From assembly GCA_030704615.1 (NCBI GenBank), contig CM060732.1:15066001-15130000 (forward strand): a stretch of DNA of 64,000 nucleotides, in the 5' to 3' direction. This document shows, piece by piece, positions 35,990-48,981 of the stretch. The position numbers were made by a program, and so were the translations under genes. Each line of letters opens with the position of its first letter. The stretch's first letter is position 1. Origin of the DNA: Takakia lepidozioides (Eukaryota; Streptophyta; Takakiopsida; Takakiales; Takakiaceae). The notes beneath the pieces were generated by a model. The model was given only the letters and a program-made list of their open reading frames with translations. It had not been told where the DNA came from and made no database searches.

Positions 35990-37060
35990 GAGGTTGCAGT
36001 TACGGAGGACAATTGGGAGCCTGACATTGGACCCATTGTCACCGGAGGAGAGAGACGACGTATACGGCGGTTCTTGAGGGCTTACAGGAATTGCTTTGCC
36101 TTCAATTTGAAGGACTTGGGAGCACTGAAGGGTCAAGAGATCCGTATTGAGTTGGCCACTGACACGCCAATCTTTCGGAGACCCTATAATACAGTGACAT
36201 GGAGAGGTCTTTGATTCAGATGAGGACTCAAGATCTCTGGGAGGCAGGTTTGGTGGAGCTCTCTGGTGGAGAGTATGCTTCAGCCACAGTGATGCCAGCC
36301 AAGAGGATGTCTATGGCAATTGGACGAGACGTATGTGCGGTGATTACCGGCCTGTAAATCATCAGACCAAGTCCGATAAGTATGCCATGCCAATACCAGA
36401 GGAGATCTTTGATGCCATCGGGCATGCTAAGGCCTTTAGCACTTTGGATTTACGATCCGGATATCACCAGTTGCCAATCAAGGAGGCGGACAAGCAGAAG
36501 ACGGCATTCTGGGGGATCAATGAGCACGGCAAGGATTGCCTATATCAGTGGCGGTTCTTACATTTGGGCTTAAGAATGCTCCTGCAGAGTTTCAGAGAGT
36601 CATGGATAGGATTCTAGCAGGGGTGGACTTTGCTCGGTGCTACATAGATGATATCATCATCTTTAGTGTTACGATGGAGGAGCATGAGAGACACCTTCAG
36701 GTGGTATTGGAGCGCTTGAGAGTGCACGGATTGAAGTTGCATCCGGGGAAGTGCAAGTTTTTCCACAACCAGATTGAGTATCTGGGTCACATGATATATC
36801 CTGGAGGATTGGGGTACCACACTAAGGTAAGGCCATTGCACAAAACCACGCCCCACGGATGTGAGCCGAGTTTGAGCTTTCATGGGGTTGGCAAACTATT
36901 ATAGACGGTTTGTCAAGGGATTTAGTACCATTGCAAAGGCTCTAACCAAGCTGACCAAGGTGGACCAGGAGTGGCAGTGGGAATGAGCAGGAGGAACGAG
37001 CTTTTCAAGAGCTCAAGGCGAGGTTGACCTCGGCGCCTATCCTGAGACGACCTATCAGGG
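35990..37060 (+). pseudogene. Reverse transcriptase of the DNMT-bearing element, 5' part
   Basis: The lead-in RRFLRAYRNCFAFNLKDLGA, IRIELATDTPIFRRPY is followed by CGDYRPVNHQTKSDKYAMPI, FSTLDLRSGYHQLPI, TAFWG, FGLKNAPAEFQRVMDRIL and the YIDDIIIF active site near 36640. It continues YRRFVKGFSTIAKALTKLTK and LTSAPILRRPI, ending at the insertion point. Frameshifts occur near 36210, 36330, 36560 and 36830. The coding sequence resumes at 49894 (RPFQLHTDWSMLGLGAVLTQ). Confidence 0.85.
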
Positions 37061-37937
37061 TGTCGCGCGGCTTTTACTCACCCATCCCTTCGCTATCCGA
37101 GGTGGGAACTCCAAGATAGAAGAGTTGGAAATCTCTAAGCCTCAGCCCGCTCAGAACATCAGTCATGACCTACAGCTAGTGTATCATGGGGGTGTTTCCT
37201 ATTTGTTTCCTTCCCATTCATGTTAGCTAGTTACCTTACTATTGCAATTAAGTATCAGTTTGCTTCAAAAATCTATCGGATTCCATCCATTCATTCCACA
37301 GCTTCACTCAGATCTCTCTACACAGTGTGAGTATGAAGTATGTATCAGATTAATATCTATCAAGTATCAGGCTGAAGCCATGGTCTCTATCTGCTCTACA
37401 TTACAACTCTACTTCTTGCATTCAAGTATCAACAGATCGTTTCCTCCTACTCCGTGCTCTCCCTCTTCTCCTCAGAGATGCGCTCTCCGCTCCATTTCCA
37501 AGTTCTGATCCCCCGAAGTGATCATCCTCCAGTCCCCGCTCCTCGCTTTATCTTCCTACCGTGGTTCTAACCGTTTCCCTCACTAACCGTCATCCGTGAA
37601 CTAACATGTTCCATTCGCAGATGTTGTTCCCCACAGTCGTTCCCTGTCCTGCTATCCGTTCCCTATGGTCGTGACAGCTGTGTCAAGCTGTGACTGGCTG
37701 TGTGAAACTTGACTGCTGTGCGACTGTGTTGGGCTGTGTCGGCTGTGTCGAGCTGTGACTGGCTGTGGCGGCTGTGTCGGCTGTGTCGGCTGTGACGGCT
37801 GTGTTGACTGTGACGGGTTGTGTGTAAAAAGTGCGCTGCTGTCACCCCTAAGGCTCCTGTTGGTCTCAGTCTGTGCAAAAATTAAGGGTACCCCACAGAT
37901 CCCGTAAAGTGCCTAAGTCCCAGACAGTCCTCTAACA
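37061..37937 (-). repeat. 3' LTR of the nested element
   Basis: 877 bp, same ends as the 5' LTR. The GGCTGTG tract lies at 37670-37830. Directly upstream on the element strand is a polypurine tract (GAGAGGGGGAAGGGGTAA) at 37938-37955. Confidence 0.9.
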
Positions 37938-37955
37938 TTACCCCTTCCCCCTCTC
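37938..37955 (-). promoter_or_regulatory. Polypurine tract of the nested element
   Basis: GAGAGGGGGAAGGGGTAA abuts TGTTAGAGG, the LTR start on the minus strand. It fixes the element's orientation. Confidence 0.85.
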
Positions 37956-40900
37956 AAAAAGCCGTGTCCTCACGGTTTACTGTTTGGGATTCCTTTGTGA
38001 GCACCCTTCTGACGTTAGAGTCTCGTGAAGGACTCGTGTGCGAGCCCGTGTCTGTCACTGGTTGAGGAGATGATTGAACACTACCTGGATATGTCAGTCC
38101 CTCTGGAGGCTGATATCGAGGTAATCTTTCAGGCATAGGAGACCCCCGTCGCTTCTTCTCTGCCATCTGAATTGCATAGTCCTCTGCCATGTCAAAAGAG
38201 TCCGCTGAAGAAAACAGTTGTATCAGAATCCTCGTCCCCCCTGAGGTGTTTTAACTGTCGAACTTAACTGGAATTCTCTGGGGCATACAATGTTGTCCCA
38301 CCATGTCTGGAAGTTTAAATTGTAAAACTTGTTGTAAGCGCTGAATTGCAAAATTGGTGAAGACCCTGAGCTCCTTGTCTGTCCAGGTGAGTGGGGTACC
38401 AATGACTTGTGAATTGTGCAAGTATTTCCATGCCTCATGTCCCTTAAAGAAAATATCGTCAGGGCCGAATTTCTGTGTTGACAAATTGTTCCAGGCCGCA
38501 TGAAACCATGAACGAATCTGAGAATCCTTTTGCATCATAACTTTTGCCTCATATAGGTACATATGAGGGTGGCACTGAAGGTAAGACCCAATGATCCCCA
38601 CTGGAATAACTCAGAAAGCGCGTTTGCATCTTCTGCTGCTCAATGTGATAACGTACCAGAAAACAAGCAGCGTAGTATAACCCGCAGCCCATGACAATAC
38701 TTGCTACCTCTTTGGTCTTGGTATAAATGAATCCATGTACAACTTGGAAGGCAATTAATTCCTTCAACATGGTACTTGCCTCATGCCAGTACTGCGCAAA
38801 GTGATGATCCTCAATTGGTCGATTGTTCGGAAGAACTTTAGTCCTAGTTGCCACTGGCAGCCAAATGCGCATGATTTGATAGTAATGTGCCAACGACTGC
38901 GGAGGACTAAATTCTTCCAAGCCAAATCCAACACAATGGGAATTTGGTTGAAGGGCATAATCATAGCCCGACTGTACTCCCGTGCAGCTGGAGTTTTAGG
39001 TGGGTTAAAAGCAGCATTCCCCCATACCTCAGGCTGTGGTGGCTGTGGTGTGGCTGTAGTAACAACAGGGTCAGCTACTGGCACAGTGACTTGTTGTGGT
39101 GTTGGTGGCACTGGCTCTTGTACCATTGGCATCTCCTGCACCCCCTGCGAAGAAGACTGAAAAGCCAAAGTTCTGGCTTGTAAATAAGAAGCCATCAGCT
39201 GTTCCTCAGGTACAAAGACTCTCTTTGTCGATATTTGAAGTGAGGTCCTCCACTGAGTCTGCAGGCCGTCTACATCCTCCTGTAACTCCGCTATCCTACT
39301 ATAGACATTGTCTATAGTAGTTGTGGCAATGTTCTGCACTTGCAGTCTGAGCTCATTCATCTCGCTTTGGGTGAGCTTTCGTGGTGCTTTGCCCTCCACC
39401 GGCCCTTGTGCTAACCAGACCTGCATAAGGTGGTTATCCACCAAGTTGCTTGTGGCACCCTGAGAGTCTGCTCCTCTGTGAGCCTGTACATCTATCTGCT
39501 GCTGTAAAGCCTCCATGCGCTCGCATGAGGTTCAACCAAACTCGCATAGCAGCAGCCAGATTATTGGCTTCCTTCCAAGCCTTGTTAGCCACAGAGAGTT
39601 CATTTCTATTGGACATGAGCGTTTGTTGCAATTCCAGGATGTACCTCTCTTGGTCAGCTTCAACCTGCCTGTATTGCTTGAAGGTATTCTCATTGCGACA
39701 GATTGTATTCTTCATATCGACAATGAGTTTCTTGCTCGACATTCTCTGCCTTCGTACATCTTTCCGCTTGACTGTTAATTTCTATTGTAGTTGGTCAAGC
39801 GTAGTTGTGAGTGTAGCACATTGTATGGCCATCCTGTCATGCACTGTCTGCAACTCCGTATGTAGTGCATTCACTTCTTGCAACTTGCTTTCATGCTTCA
39901 CCTGCATTTGGTATAGCTGTTGCTTATGTGCTTCGTGCAACTGGTCTTGCGAGGCCTGCCTCAATCAATTGTTCCTTGGCCAATTGCAAAGCCGCTTTTG
40001 TACTCTCTAAGTCTTGCTGTATCTTGAGAGTGACCTCTCATCGACCTTGTTTGCACACTCAGTGGCAAGTCGAGCCTCAAACTCCTTCCTGAGTTCCTCC
40101 CTCAAAGCTGCCAATTGGGTAGTTGGAACATGGGATTTGACATAAGTGCCCAACAAATTAAGTGTCCTGCTTATGGAACTCATAAGCATGGCCTGTTGAG
40201 GGTCATCATGGTGAGCTTGCTGCTTTCTCCCTGATCCTCAACAGTGTGATGCCTCACGAACCATTCAGGCCATTGCCCCACCAGATTTTCTTCCTGAACC
40301 ACTTCATCCGTCACAGGTGCTGCAGTGTCTTGACATTCTACCTGTGGTACCTCCGTCACAGGTGTGTGTATTATATGCACCGCAGGGTTTCCCCTGGACA
40401 ACCGTGCACCTCCGGAATCACTGTTTCCGACCAGACCAGAATTTTCATAGAGAAGGTCCCCCTTCTCAATTTCTGCCACCACCTGTTCTGTAGTGGGATA
40501 TCTAACCCTTCTTTCTCCAAATCAATTATTTCTGGTGGCTGCATGGACAACTTGTGGTAACTCTGTGACAAGCCGATCATCTGGCTGTGATGGCTGTGAT
40601 ACTGAAGTAACTTCCTCTTCCCTCTCTGAAGGTCCTGCTTCCAATAATAGCAGCTCTCTGTGCTGCTGTGCCCCTTCCCTGCACAAGAGCTTGGGAAACA
40701 TTATCATGCGGTTTCCGTGAAGCCAGTGGATCCGCCACTACAGTCTTTCCCCGCCTCTGTCTCTTAGTCTGGGGTTGCCCTGCCAGTCCACCCTCACTGT
40801 GTGAAGAGCCTTGCTCTTCCATTGCAGTGGTTTCGGTCTCAAACACTCCCATCTCCTTTCTTTCCGAGCATCAAGTATGCAGAATCAAGAATTATTTGAG

Positions 40901-41713
40901 CAATGATTGGGCCAGACACTATGATAGGAGACTTTGCGGCAGTGCCCTGTAATCTTTTCATCTCCTCTACCAGTGCGTTGTACATTATGTCCGCCCATGC
41001 TACCTCTTCTCCTCTCAGGGCTTTGAGTATTTCCTCTGTGAAGGATCTGCTCAAATACTGTTGGTTCTGTTTCATGGCAAACAGAACGTTCAATACCTGG
41101 CCTACCTCCCTTAGCCCTGGGTACACGGCCTTGGTACAAGCATAACCCTGAGTTTTAAAGAAACTCCCTTCTTGGAATAAGTCCCCTATTTGCAGTCTTG
41201 CCCTGTGCTCCTCCACATGCACCTGACCTGATGGCAATTCAAACAATTGCTGTAGGTATAGGGGAGTAATTTCTAATTCAACTCCCTTCACCGTTGTTGC
41301 TCCTGTCCTAGGCTCAAAGTTCTCTGCAAGAATTGTAACATGTACTGCCTATGGTGCAATGTCCAATCTTTGCTTTGCAATCCTTCTAATCGCAGCTCCT
41401 TCAGTAATTGTACCGCCTGTGGAGTAGCAATCGTTTGTTTCTGCAGGATTGTGGTGCTCTTCACCCTGATTTCTTCCATTCCTCTCACTCTCTTCATTCT
41501 AGACCCACAGAAAGGTTTTGGCTGTAACAATTGAAGAAATGCCTGCAGGGCACAAAGCATAAACGTATGGTTGCCACAAAATGCTATGGGTAATTTCTTG
41601 TAAGCCTGCGGGGCTTGCAAGCATCGATTAAGAGAAAAGATCCGCTCTGTTCTTCCGTCCCTATGCCACTGCGTAAGTAATATTGCGAGCGTATAGTCTG
41701 TTAGTTCCTCCAT
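37954..41713 (-). pseudogene. Third ORF of the nested element, unknown function
   Basis: Frames from MEELTDYTLAILLTQWHRDG (41713) to a stop at 37954 cover about 3.8 kb, some 1,250 codons with frameshifts. The N-terminal third is globular (ITPLYLQQLFELPSG; EEILKALRGEEVAWADIMYN). A basic motif KRQRRGK resembles a nuclear signal. The middle is a long coiled coil (39.4-40.2 kb). A Pro/Thr/Gln-rich linker follows, then a globular C-terminal part with ELIAFQVVHGF, SIVMGCGLYYAACFLVRY, WTDKELRVFTNF and PERLPRYQPPEG. The C-terminal part is homologous to 22.3-23.1 kb. No signal peptide or membrane helix typical of an envelope protein was seen. Confidence 0.65.
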
Positions 41714-42182
41714 AGCTTCAAAGCTATAGCATTGATGGTTTTGTCCCGTCGAGACGCCCGTTACTTGGAACGACGCCGACTCTTGCGCTTAAAATCCCTC
41801 CAATTTCTTGATCCTGCTTCTGGCTTTGATTGGCTGTAACCGCTGTGACTGGATTTTAGATTTAATTTTCTTTAGTGGACTTTCCCTGCTGGACTGTCCA
41901 CTAGGATAACACATGTGACAAGAATTTCGCTTTTCTGTACTTGCCGTTTGTTCCGTTGCCTTTTTCCGTATTCATTAATGGGCCCGCCATTCATCCGAAT
42001 TGACGTGCTAAGTAGGTACTTTGACGGCCATTCTTGTCCTTTCTTGATGACACCTGTTCTTGCACTTCCTTCTCAGCTGTGTGTCGCGCCCTGACTTCCA
42101 CGTGTCCATTTCTAAACTGGCTTCCGTCCTTTCTTCCGCCGGCCATTTCCTGAAGTTATCCTGCGTCCACCTGTCACTGATT

Positions 42183-43653
42183 CTATGGATTGTGTAACCC
42201 TAGTAGGCTGTGTTGAGCTGTGACAGGCTGTGTCTGTGGGCTGTGATAGGCTGTGGTTGTGGTAGGTGTGATAGGGCTGTGATAGGCTGTATATATGCTC
42301 GGCCTAGCGACAAGTGCTCCATACTCCGTTGGTATCACTGGCGCAGCCCGTGACTGCTTTTGCGTTTCAACATGCAAATCATGCTGCAATGGTTTGTCAT
42401 GGATACCACTGTACCCCTTCAACTTATTGGCATTGACTCTTCCCAGCATCTCTTTGTTAATGGTTTGTAACATGGCGGTGTTGTTATCATACATCTTCTG
42501 TATGACATAAGGTCCTTTCCATGGTGATTTAAGCTTAGAAGCTTTAATCTTTCCCTTCTTCTGCAACCAGAGAACCAAATCTCCCGTCTTAAAAGTCTTT
42601 AACTTGCCTTCATCAAACTGTTCCTTCCTCTTCATCTGAATTCTGGTCATATTATCAGCTGCATCAGCACGTACTTCTTCCACATGGTATAATTCATGTT
42701 TCCTGACCTTAAATCTTGCAATGGTTCTCATGGTAGGTAACAGGAATTCCACTGGAAGTAAAGCTTCCATACCATAAACTAATTGGAATGGTGTATACTT
42801 AGTGGTGACTTTATATGAAGTCCTGTATGACCACAAAGCTGTCAGCAGCGTATCCCAATCCGTTCTGTTTGCATTGACTATCTTAGCCAAGATAGTACAT
42901 AGTATTTTTGGTAGCCTCTGCCTGCCCATTACCCTGTGGGTAATATGTTGTACTCTTCCTATGCACAATCATGAACTCTTTAGTCAATAATTCAATGGTC
43001 TCATTAATGAAGTGACTTCCCTGATCACTGATAAATTCCAAGGGACAGCCAAATCGTGTAAGTATGTTCTCATACAGGAACCTTGCTGTGGACTTGGCTG
43101 TGTTGTCCCTCAAAGCTTTAGCTTCCACCCACTTCGTAGTATAATCAGTGGCTGTAATTATGTACCTGTTCTGTGTATTCTTGGCTGGTGGGTTAATTGG
43201 TCCAACAAAGTCTAGTCCCCATTTCTGAAATGGTTCCGTAGGCATTGTAGGATGCAAAGCCATCTTCCCAGATCTCTGCAAAGGTCCTAGCCTCTGACAT
43301 TCATCACAACTCTGACAATACTTGTGTACATCTTTGAACAAAGTAGGCCACCAGTAACCTGCATGTAGTATCTTCCTACTGGTAGTCTCTTCTCCAAAAT
43401 GACCTCCTGCCACTCCTTTATGAACTTCCTCCAAAACTTTATTAACTTCATGGTGGTATAAGCATCGCTTCAGCACTCCATCTGGTCCTAGCTTATACAT
43501 TCTGCTCCCTACCATAGTGTAAGGTAGAGCCTTGATAGCAATTCTCTTTCTCTGCTCCTTTCCATAACTTGGTGGGCACTGACCATGAGCAAGGTAGTAT
43601 CTGATTGGCCACTGCCAATCTAACCAGTCATCTGCACTTCCCTGCACCTCCAC
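42183..43653 (-). pseudogene. Integrase of the nested element
   Basis: HHCC zinc site: HHEVNKVLEEVHKG followed by CQSCDECQ. The DDE core shows WGLDFVGPI, FISDQGSHF and YYPQGNGQAEATKN; the third acidic residue is present. After one frameshift near 42900 come WDTLLTALWSYRTSYKVTTK, PFQLVYGMEALLPVEF and a basic C-terminal domain with GDLVLW and WKGPYVI. The last 40 residues (AYHSPQTQPVTAQHS) are translation of the GGCTGTG-type tract and end at 42183. No chromodomain is present. Confidence 0.9.
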
Positions 43654-45850
43654 TGCAATAGACTCGCATCTGGTAATTGATCATCTACTCCCGTGGCTGG
43701 TTCTCCTGTTGATAACCGTGACAAGTGATCCGCCACAAGATGCAGCCTCCCAGGCTTGTAAACAACCTCGAACTCAAACTCGTGCAAGATTATCAACCAT
43801 CTTGCTATTCTTCTTCCGCTTATCAGAGGTTTGTTTACCAGGTATATCAGAGCCTGGTGATCCACATAGAACATAAACTTCTTGCCCAACAGGTAATGCC
43901 TGAATTTCTTCACTGCATAGATCATTGCCAATGCTTCTCTTTCCGTTGTGCTATAATTTCTTTCGGCATTGTTCATCAATCGGCTAGCATAGTACACAGG
44001 TGAATCTATCCTTCCTGTAACATTTTGGGCTAACACTGCTCCTAGTGCTTCTCCAGAAGCATCACAGTGAATGAAATATTTCCTGCCAGTGAGGATTAAT
44101 CAGCACAGGTGTAGTTGTTACTGACAATGTAAGTTCCTCAAAAGCCTGTTGACATTCAGGTGTCCATGCAAACACTGCATCTTTCTTCAGAAGTTTGCTC
44201 AATGGTGCTGCTATCTGTGCATACCGTCTGACAAATCTTCTGTAATAACTGGTTTGCCAAGGAATCTCCTTAGACTCTTAACATTCACTGGTGGTGGAGA
44301 GGCTTTAATGGCCTCTGTTTTCCTGGGATCCACAAGAAGTCCCCTCTTACACACAATGTGTCCCAGAAGCACCCCTGAGTTCACACAGAAAGTACACTTC
44401 TCTGGATTCAGGCCCAGACCTCTCATCCTGCATCTGGCCAGACATAACTCCAATTTATGCAAGTGCTCATTCTTAGAGCTGTACACACTGAAATCATCCA
44501 AGAACACCTGCATGAAAAGATACTCATGAAAAGATTCACTTATCACTCTCTGAAAGGTTGCTGGTGCATTACAAAGTCCAAAGGGCATGACTTTGTATGC
44601 ATAAGCACCCCAGTCTGTGATGAAAGCTGTCTTTCCTTGGTCTTCTTCTGCCACTTGCACTTGATTATAACCACTGAAGCCATCCATGAATGAGTATCTC
44701 ATGGCCTGCCACAGTGTCCAATACTGCTTCTGTGAATGGCAAAGGGAAAGGATCTTTCTTCGTACAAGCATTCAGCTTCTTGTAGTTCACACAAACTCTT
44801 AGTTTACCATTCTTCTTGGGAACTATCACAATGGGTGACAACCAAGTTGTATACTCTATTGGGTATATAAACTTAGCCTCAGCCAACTTCTTGATCTCTT
44901 CTCCAACCTTCTGTGCATAGTTGGGATTCATTCTGTACCTTGCCTGCTTGATTGGTACTGACCCTGGTTCCAGTTCAATCTTATGCTGACAGATTCAGGT
45001 GGTATCCCTTTTAGATCCTCATAGCTCCAAGCAAATACATCTCTGTATTTGATGAACAAACTCTTAGCTTCTTCAAAGAATTCTGGCTCCAAATCAGCTC
45101 CTACCTTCACCATCCTCGGTTCCTCTTTTCCCACATTCACTTCCCTCACCTGCTCATCAGCTGTGATTGTCCAACCAGTCACCACTTCATCCTGTAAACT
45201 CACAGTGGCTGGTTCCTCTAGGATTTCCATTTCTCCTTCTCTTTCTTCATAGAAATGTGATGGGTAACTGCTGGTTTCCTCTTCAATTGGTGTTGCTGAC
45301 ACTACACCACAGCAGATACCTCTTAAACAACTTAGGCCTTCCAGCCGCATCTCTGCAACCTGCTCCCACTCTGGGTGTGCAGCAAACAGGGTAGCTTCCT
45401 GCTCCTCATCCAGTCCTCCTCTCCAGTCATACTCTCTGACCCCTCGAGGTCTTCTCGTAGCAGGTAATCTACTAGATTTCTTTGTGGTAATTTGTATCTC
45501 GTGCATCCCATTATGCACGGTTAGTAACTGAGAATTCCAGTCATGGAATACCCTGGCCTGTTTCAGCCACGGACGTCCCAATAATAAGGAGTAAGCCTCC
45601 ATGACTTCATCCATCTTCAACACAGTTACTGTGATCATAAAGCTCCATCTTCTGTATCTGTATCTTAAACTCCTCTTATTAATCCCAATGGCTGTACACC
45701 CTTTGATCTGCCATTGTTACCGTAAATGGGGCTGGTTTCATGTTACTTAGACCAAGCTTCTTCTTAATATTGTCTGTCATGATATTTATTCCAGAGCCTT
45801 CATCTATCAGTACATCAGTTAGTTCTGTGCTTCCAATTTCTCAATTGGAT
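43620..45850 (-). pseudogene. Protease, reverse transcriptase and RNase H of the nested element
   Basis: Protease remnant: DVLIDEGSGINIMTDNIKKK near 45.8 kb (DEGSG where D-S/T/G-G is usual) and YSLLLGRPWLKQA. RT: IVIVPKKNGKLRVCVNYKKL, TAFITDWGAYAYKVMPFGLC, NAPATFQRVI and FLDDFSVYS (the x-DD catalytic pair), LGHIVCKRGLLVDPRKTEAI. RNase H: SPVYYASRLMNNAERNYSTT, EREALAMIYAVKKFRHYLLG, FMFYVDHQAL, VADHLSRL. Frameshifts near 45640, 44930, 44690 and 44040. The protease linker matches the truncated copy at 15.2-16.1 kb, so the two belong to one family. Confidence 0.9.
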
Positions 45851-46798
45851 TACTGGCATAGAATAATCAAGTCATGACTGTTTCTTTTCCTTTCTCGCCC
45901 TTCCGCCTACATCCAACATGGTCACCTTTCGTTCAGGTCTGTGTTTCCTTTCTCATGGGCAATTCGATTGATTGCTTGATACAGCCTGTGTCTACATAAG
46001 GTGCTACATCCAATAGCTGTCCAATTGTAATCTCTGCTATTGGTCTGGCATATTACTTCACAAGCCAAAGTCCCTGTTCATTACTTTGCATGTCTGCCAG
46101 CTTCTTTCTTCCTTTCATTTCCTCACTCACTTCTTCTTCTCCATCAGAATCAGAGGAATCTGCCACAGGAATATCAGTACTCTTCTGCATTTCCCTTATG
46201 GTATCTGCCACTCCTTGTGCAGTTCTTTCTCATCTCTCCAGCCTCATCATCTTCAGGCATATCACTGCCACCATTCATTATCATCATCTTCCTCGACTAC
46301 TGGAGGTATTAGTTTGGCTTTGCTTCTTGTTACTTCATTGTACTTACTTCTGGTACAACACATGGCCTAACCATGTGAGCTGCCACCACTGGGCCCTCAT
46401 TCACAGGAGCTCTCATCTCATTCTGGTGTCTAATCAGAATGAAACAAGCTGCCTTGCGATGTCCTGGCTGATACAAATAGTAACACATTTCTTCACCATT
46501 GGGTCCTCGCCCTTGGTCTGCTCTTGGTTATTTCTGTAATCCTGATTCCCGGCTGGTAATTCCCCCTTGGATTACCCTGATAGTTGCCTCTGGAATTTTC
46601 TTGGTAATTCCCTCTGAATTACCTCTCCCTTCCATTGCCCATTGTTATAACCACCAGACCTACTATAGTGGTCCTGATCATTGTTTCTTCTTGGCTGGGG
46701 TTGCACCTGATGCACATTACTTGCCTAGGTTCTCTTGCAGCTGTCCTTCTGTTGTAGTAACAATTCTCAGTAGAATGGTTATCCATTTTTACAGATAG

Positions 46799-48950
46799 TA
46801 CAGTGTTTCTCCTTCATGTGCATTCAGTTGGTATGGCCCTTCATTCTGGCACTTTGCACACCATACCCCTTCCTCCAGTGTGTTTGCAGCCTCTGTGGCA
46901 TACTTCTTCAAGATTTCTTCTAATCTTTTCTCATAGTTATCCCTCTTCAACTTTCTCCTTTCTCTTACTCTCCTTTTTAGTTCTTGCTCTTCTTCTTCAT
47001 CTGACTCATCCTCAGAGTCCTCATCCTCATCCCTTTTCTCTCCCTGAGCATTCCCAATTGCTCAATTCTGTTTGCAGTTTCAAATGCCTCCTCCACTGTA
47101 TTATGGGTAACATATCCACTTCTTTTTGCAACTCTGGTCTTAGTCCACTCACAAACCAAGTCTTCTGTAAACCTGGTGCTGGTACAGCAGCCAGCTTTTT
47201 CATCATCAATTCCATCTTTTCCATATACTCCTCAACAGTTTCATGCTTCCTTTGCTTTAACTGTTGTAAACTTCCATACACTTCATGCTCAGTTTTACTT
47301 GTTCTGAACCTATTTCGAATGCTGTATTCAAGCCATTCCAGGTTAGGAAATGATTATCAGGGAATCTTTCATACCATTCACTTGCTTTCTTTATAAGTGA
47401 ACAAGGAAACAATCTCATCTTGGCATCATTGCCATTCTCATTGTTCACTATACACATGTGCTCAATGGGCTAAATGTGTACATCGGAAACCCCTTTTCCT
47501 GAATATATTGAAAATGTGGTTTTGCCCGTGTTGGTTGTAACGCCATCTGTGGCCCTACCTTCTGCCCACTGACAGGTGCTGGCACCCCTTGCTGGTGCTG
47601 GTCCCTCAGGACCTGTTGTTGTTGTGGTGGATCTTCCACCAAGTGGTGCCCTTGAGCACTCCCCCTACTATGACCCCACGATATTCATAGTATTCCCAGC
47701 TCCAGTTGCACTACTTCCCACACTCCATGTCCCCCCAGAGCCAGATCCAGGCAGCCCGCCTGATCCCCCTGAGCCGACACCTTCGTTGGCCTGTGATCCA
47801 GTGCTCCACTTGATCCAGGTCCAACGGGTTGGGATGTCCTGGTTGTAGTCTCAACCTCAGCTGTTGGGTCTACTTCTTCATACTCTCCTTCTTCCAATTT
47901 CTTCTCTCTATTTTCATCCTCCAAGTTCTGCCCTTGGGTTTCTTCTTCACTCATGTAACTCAACTGCAATGGTGTTGGAGAGTCTGAACTCTCCGTGGGC
48001 TCTGCCACATCCTCTCCTCCTTCTTCATCACCTTCCGCTTCAGAAACTGGAGTTCCTGCTTTTGTGTTCCATGCCAACTCTTATCAAAGATTTCTGTCAA
48101 ATCTTTTATCCAGGGATGTACCTCAGATCTTTCACCTCGTGATTGATCTTCTTCCCGTACCAAATCCCTTAATCTTTCTTGCAAAGAAAAAGAAGGAGTG
48201 GCATCCAACTCTAGTTCTTCCGGTATGGGTGATGTACTCTCTGATCTTAATGATGTGAGAGTCCAGATGATTCCCCTATGTCTATTCCTCTCTCCCCAAA
48301 GATATGGATAATTAGCTTTCAGATAGCTTTCTCTTTTTGCTGAATATCTCTGGCATCTAGCTTCTCTTTCATCACTCATGTCCCATGTCTTTCATTTCTT
48401 TTAATGTGGCAATAACCAAAACTCTCTTCTGTAATATCTCTCGTATATGCCTGGGTTTCTTTCAAGCTTCAATGCACCCTTGGCTATACTAGAAGTCTCC
48501 GTTACCATATAACCATATGGCAAACAGTCTGGAAAGCTGTTCTTGGTGTGAGTTTGATCCACAAAATATCCTTTGGAATCCAATTCTTTACCAGTACAAG
48601 CTCTTCATGCATATGAGTATAAATATTCACCTTTCTTTCCTCCCAGCCTTCTACTCGCTTAATGGATAGCAATGCTATCACATAAACCAGTGTTGGTAAC
48701 CAACGTGCTCTTCCTCTACAGGCCACCTGATAAATCTTTATCACTCCTTTCTCCAGACCCCACTCAAGGTCAGCATCATGCACTCTCTTAATAATGTTTT
48801 CTTTACAACCGTCTGGCAATTCCAAGAACCTCTGAAAGAATCGTTTGGACAATCTTTCCTTCTCAGTTTCACAAGGAATTTGATTCACATCAAATTCTTT
48901 AATTCTCCAACCACCATGATCCCACCAGATGCCTGTTGCATCTGGTTGTT
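46799..48950 (-). pseudogene. Gag of the nested element
   Basis: From high coordinates: an N-terminal part (IKEFDVNQIPCETEKERLSK, about 48.9-48.5 kb), an acidic middle (47.7-48.1 kb), the Gag core NDAKMRLFPCSLIKKASEWY and TWNGLNTAFEIG at 47.3-47.4 kb, LKQRKHETVEEYMEKMELMM at 47.2 kb, and a basic segment with a WCAKC knuckle-like motif near 46.86 kb. Several frameshifts. The acidic insert of about 130 residues is unusual for plant gypsy Gag. Confidence 0.75.
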
Positions 48951-48959
48951 CATGACCCA

Positions 48960-48981
48960 GTTCCCCAGTATGGTCGCCAAA
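48960..48981 (-). promoter_or_regulatory. Primer-binding site of the nested element
   Basis: Right after the 5' LTR the minus strand reads TTTGGCGACCATACTGGGGA. TGGCGAC...CTGGGGA sites are tRNA 3'-end complements common in plant Tat/Ogre-type elements. The particular tRNA was not determined. Confidence 0.6.

Noticed and set aside
37954-41713. Envelope gene making the nested element a retrovirus-like agent
   Set aside because: Position fits, but there is no signal peptide, transmembrane helix or cleavage site, while coiled coil and a basic nuclear-type motif are present.
46803-47396. 197-codon plus-strand ORF, hydrophobic and Ser/Leu-rich
   Set aside because: It is antisense to the nested element's Gag, whose minus-strand frames show conserved Gag motifs.
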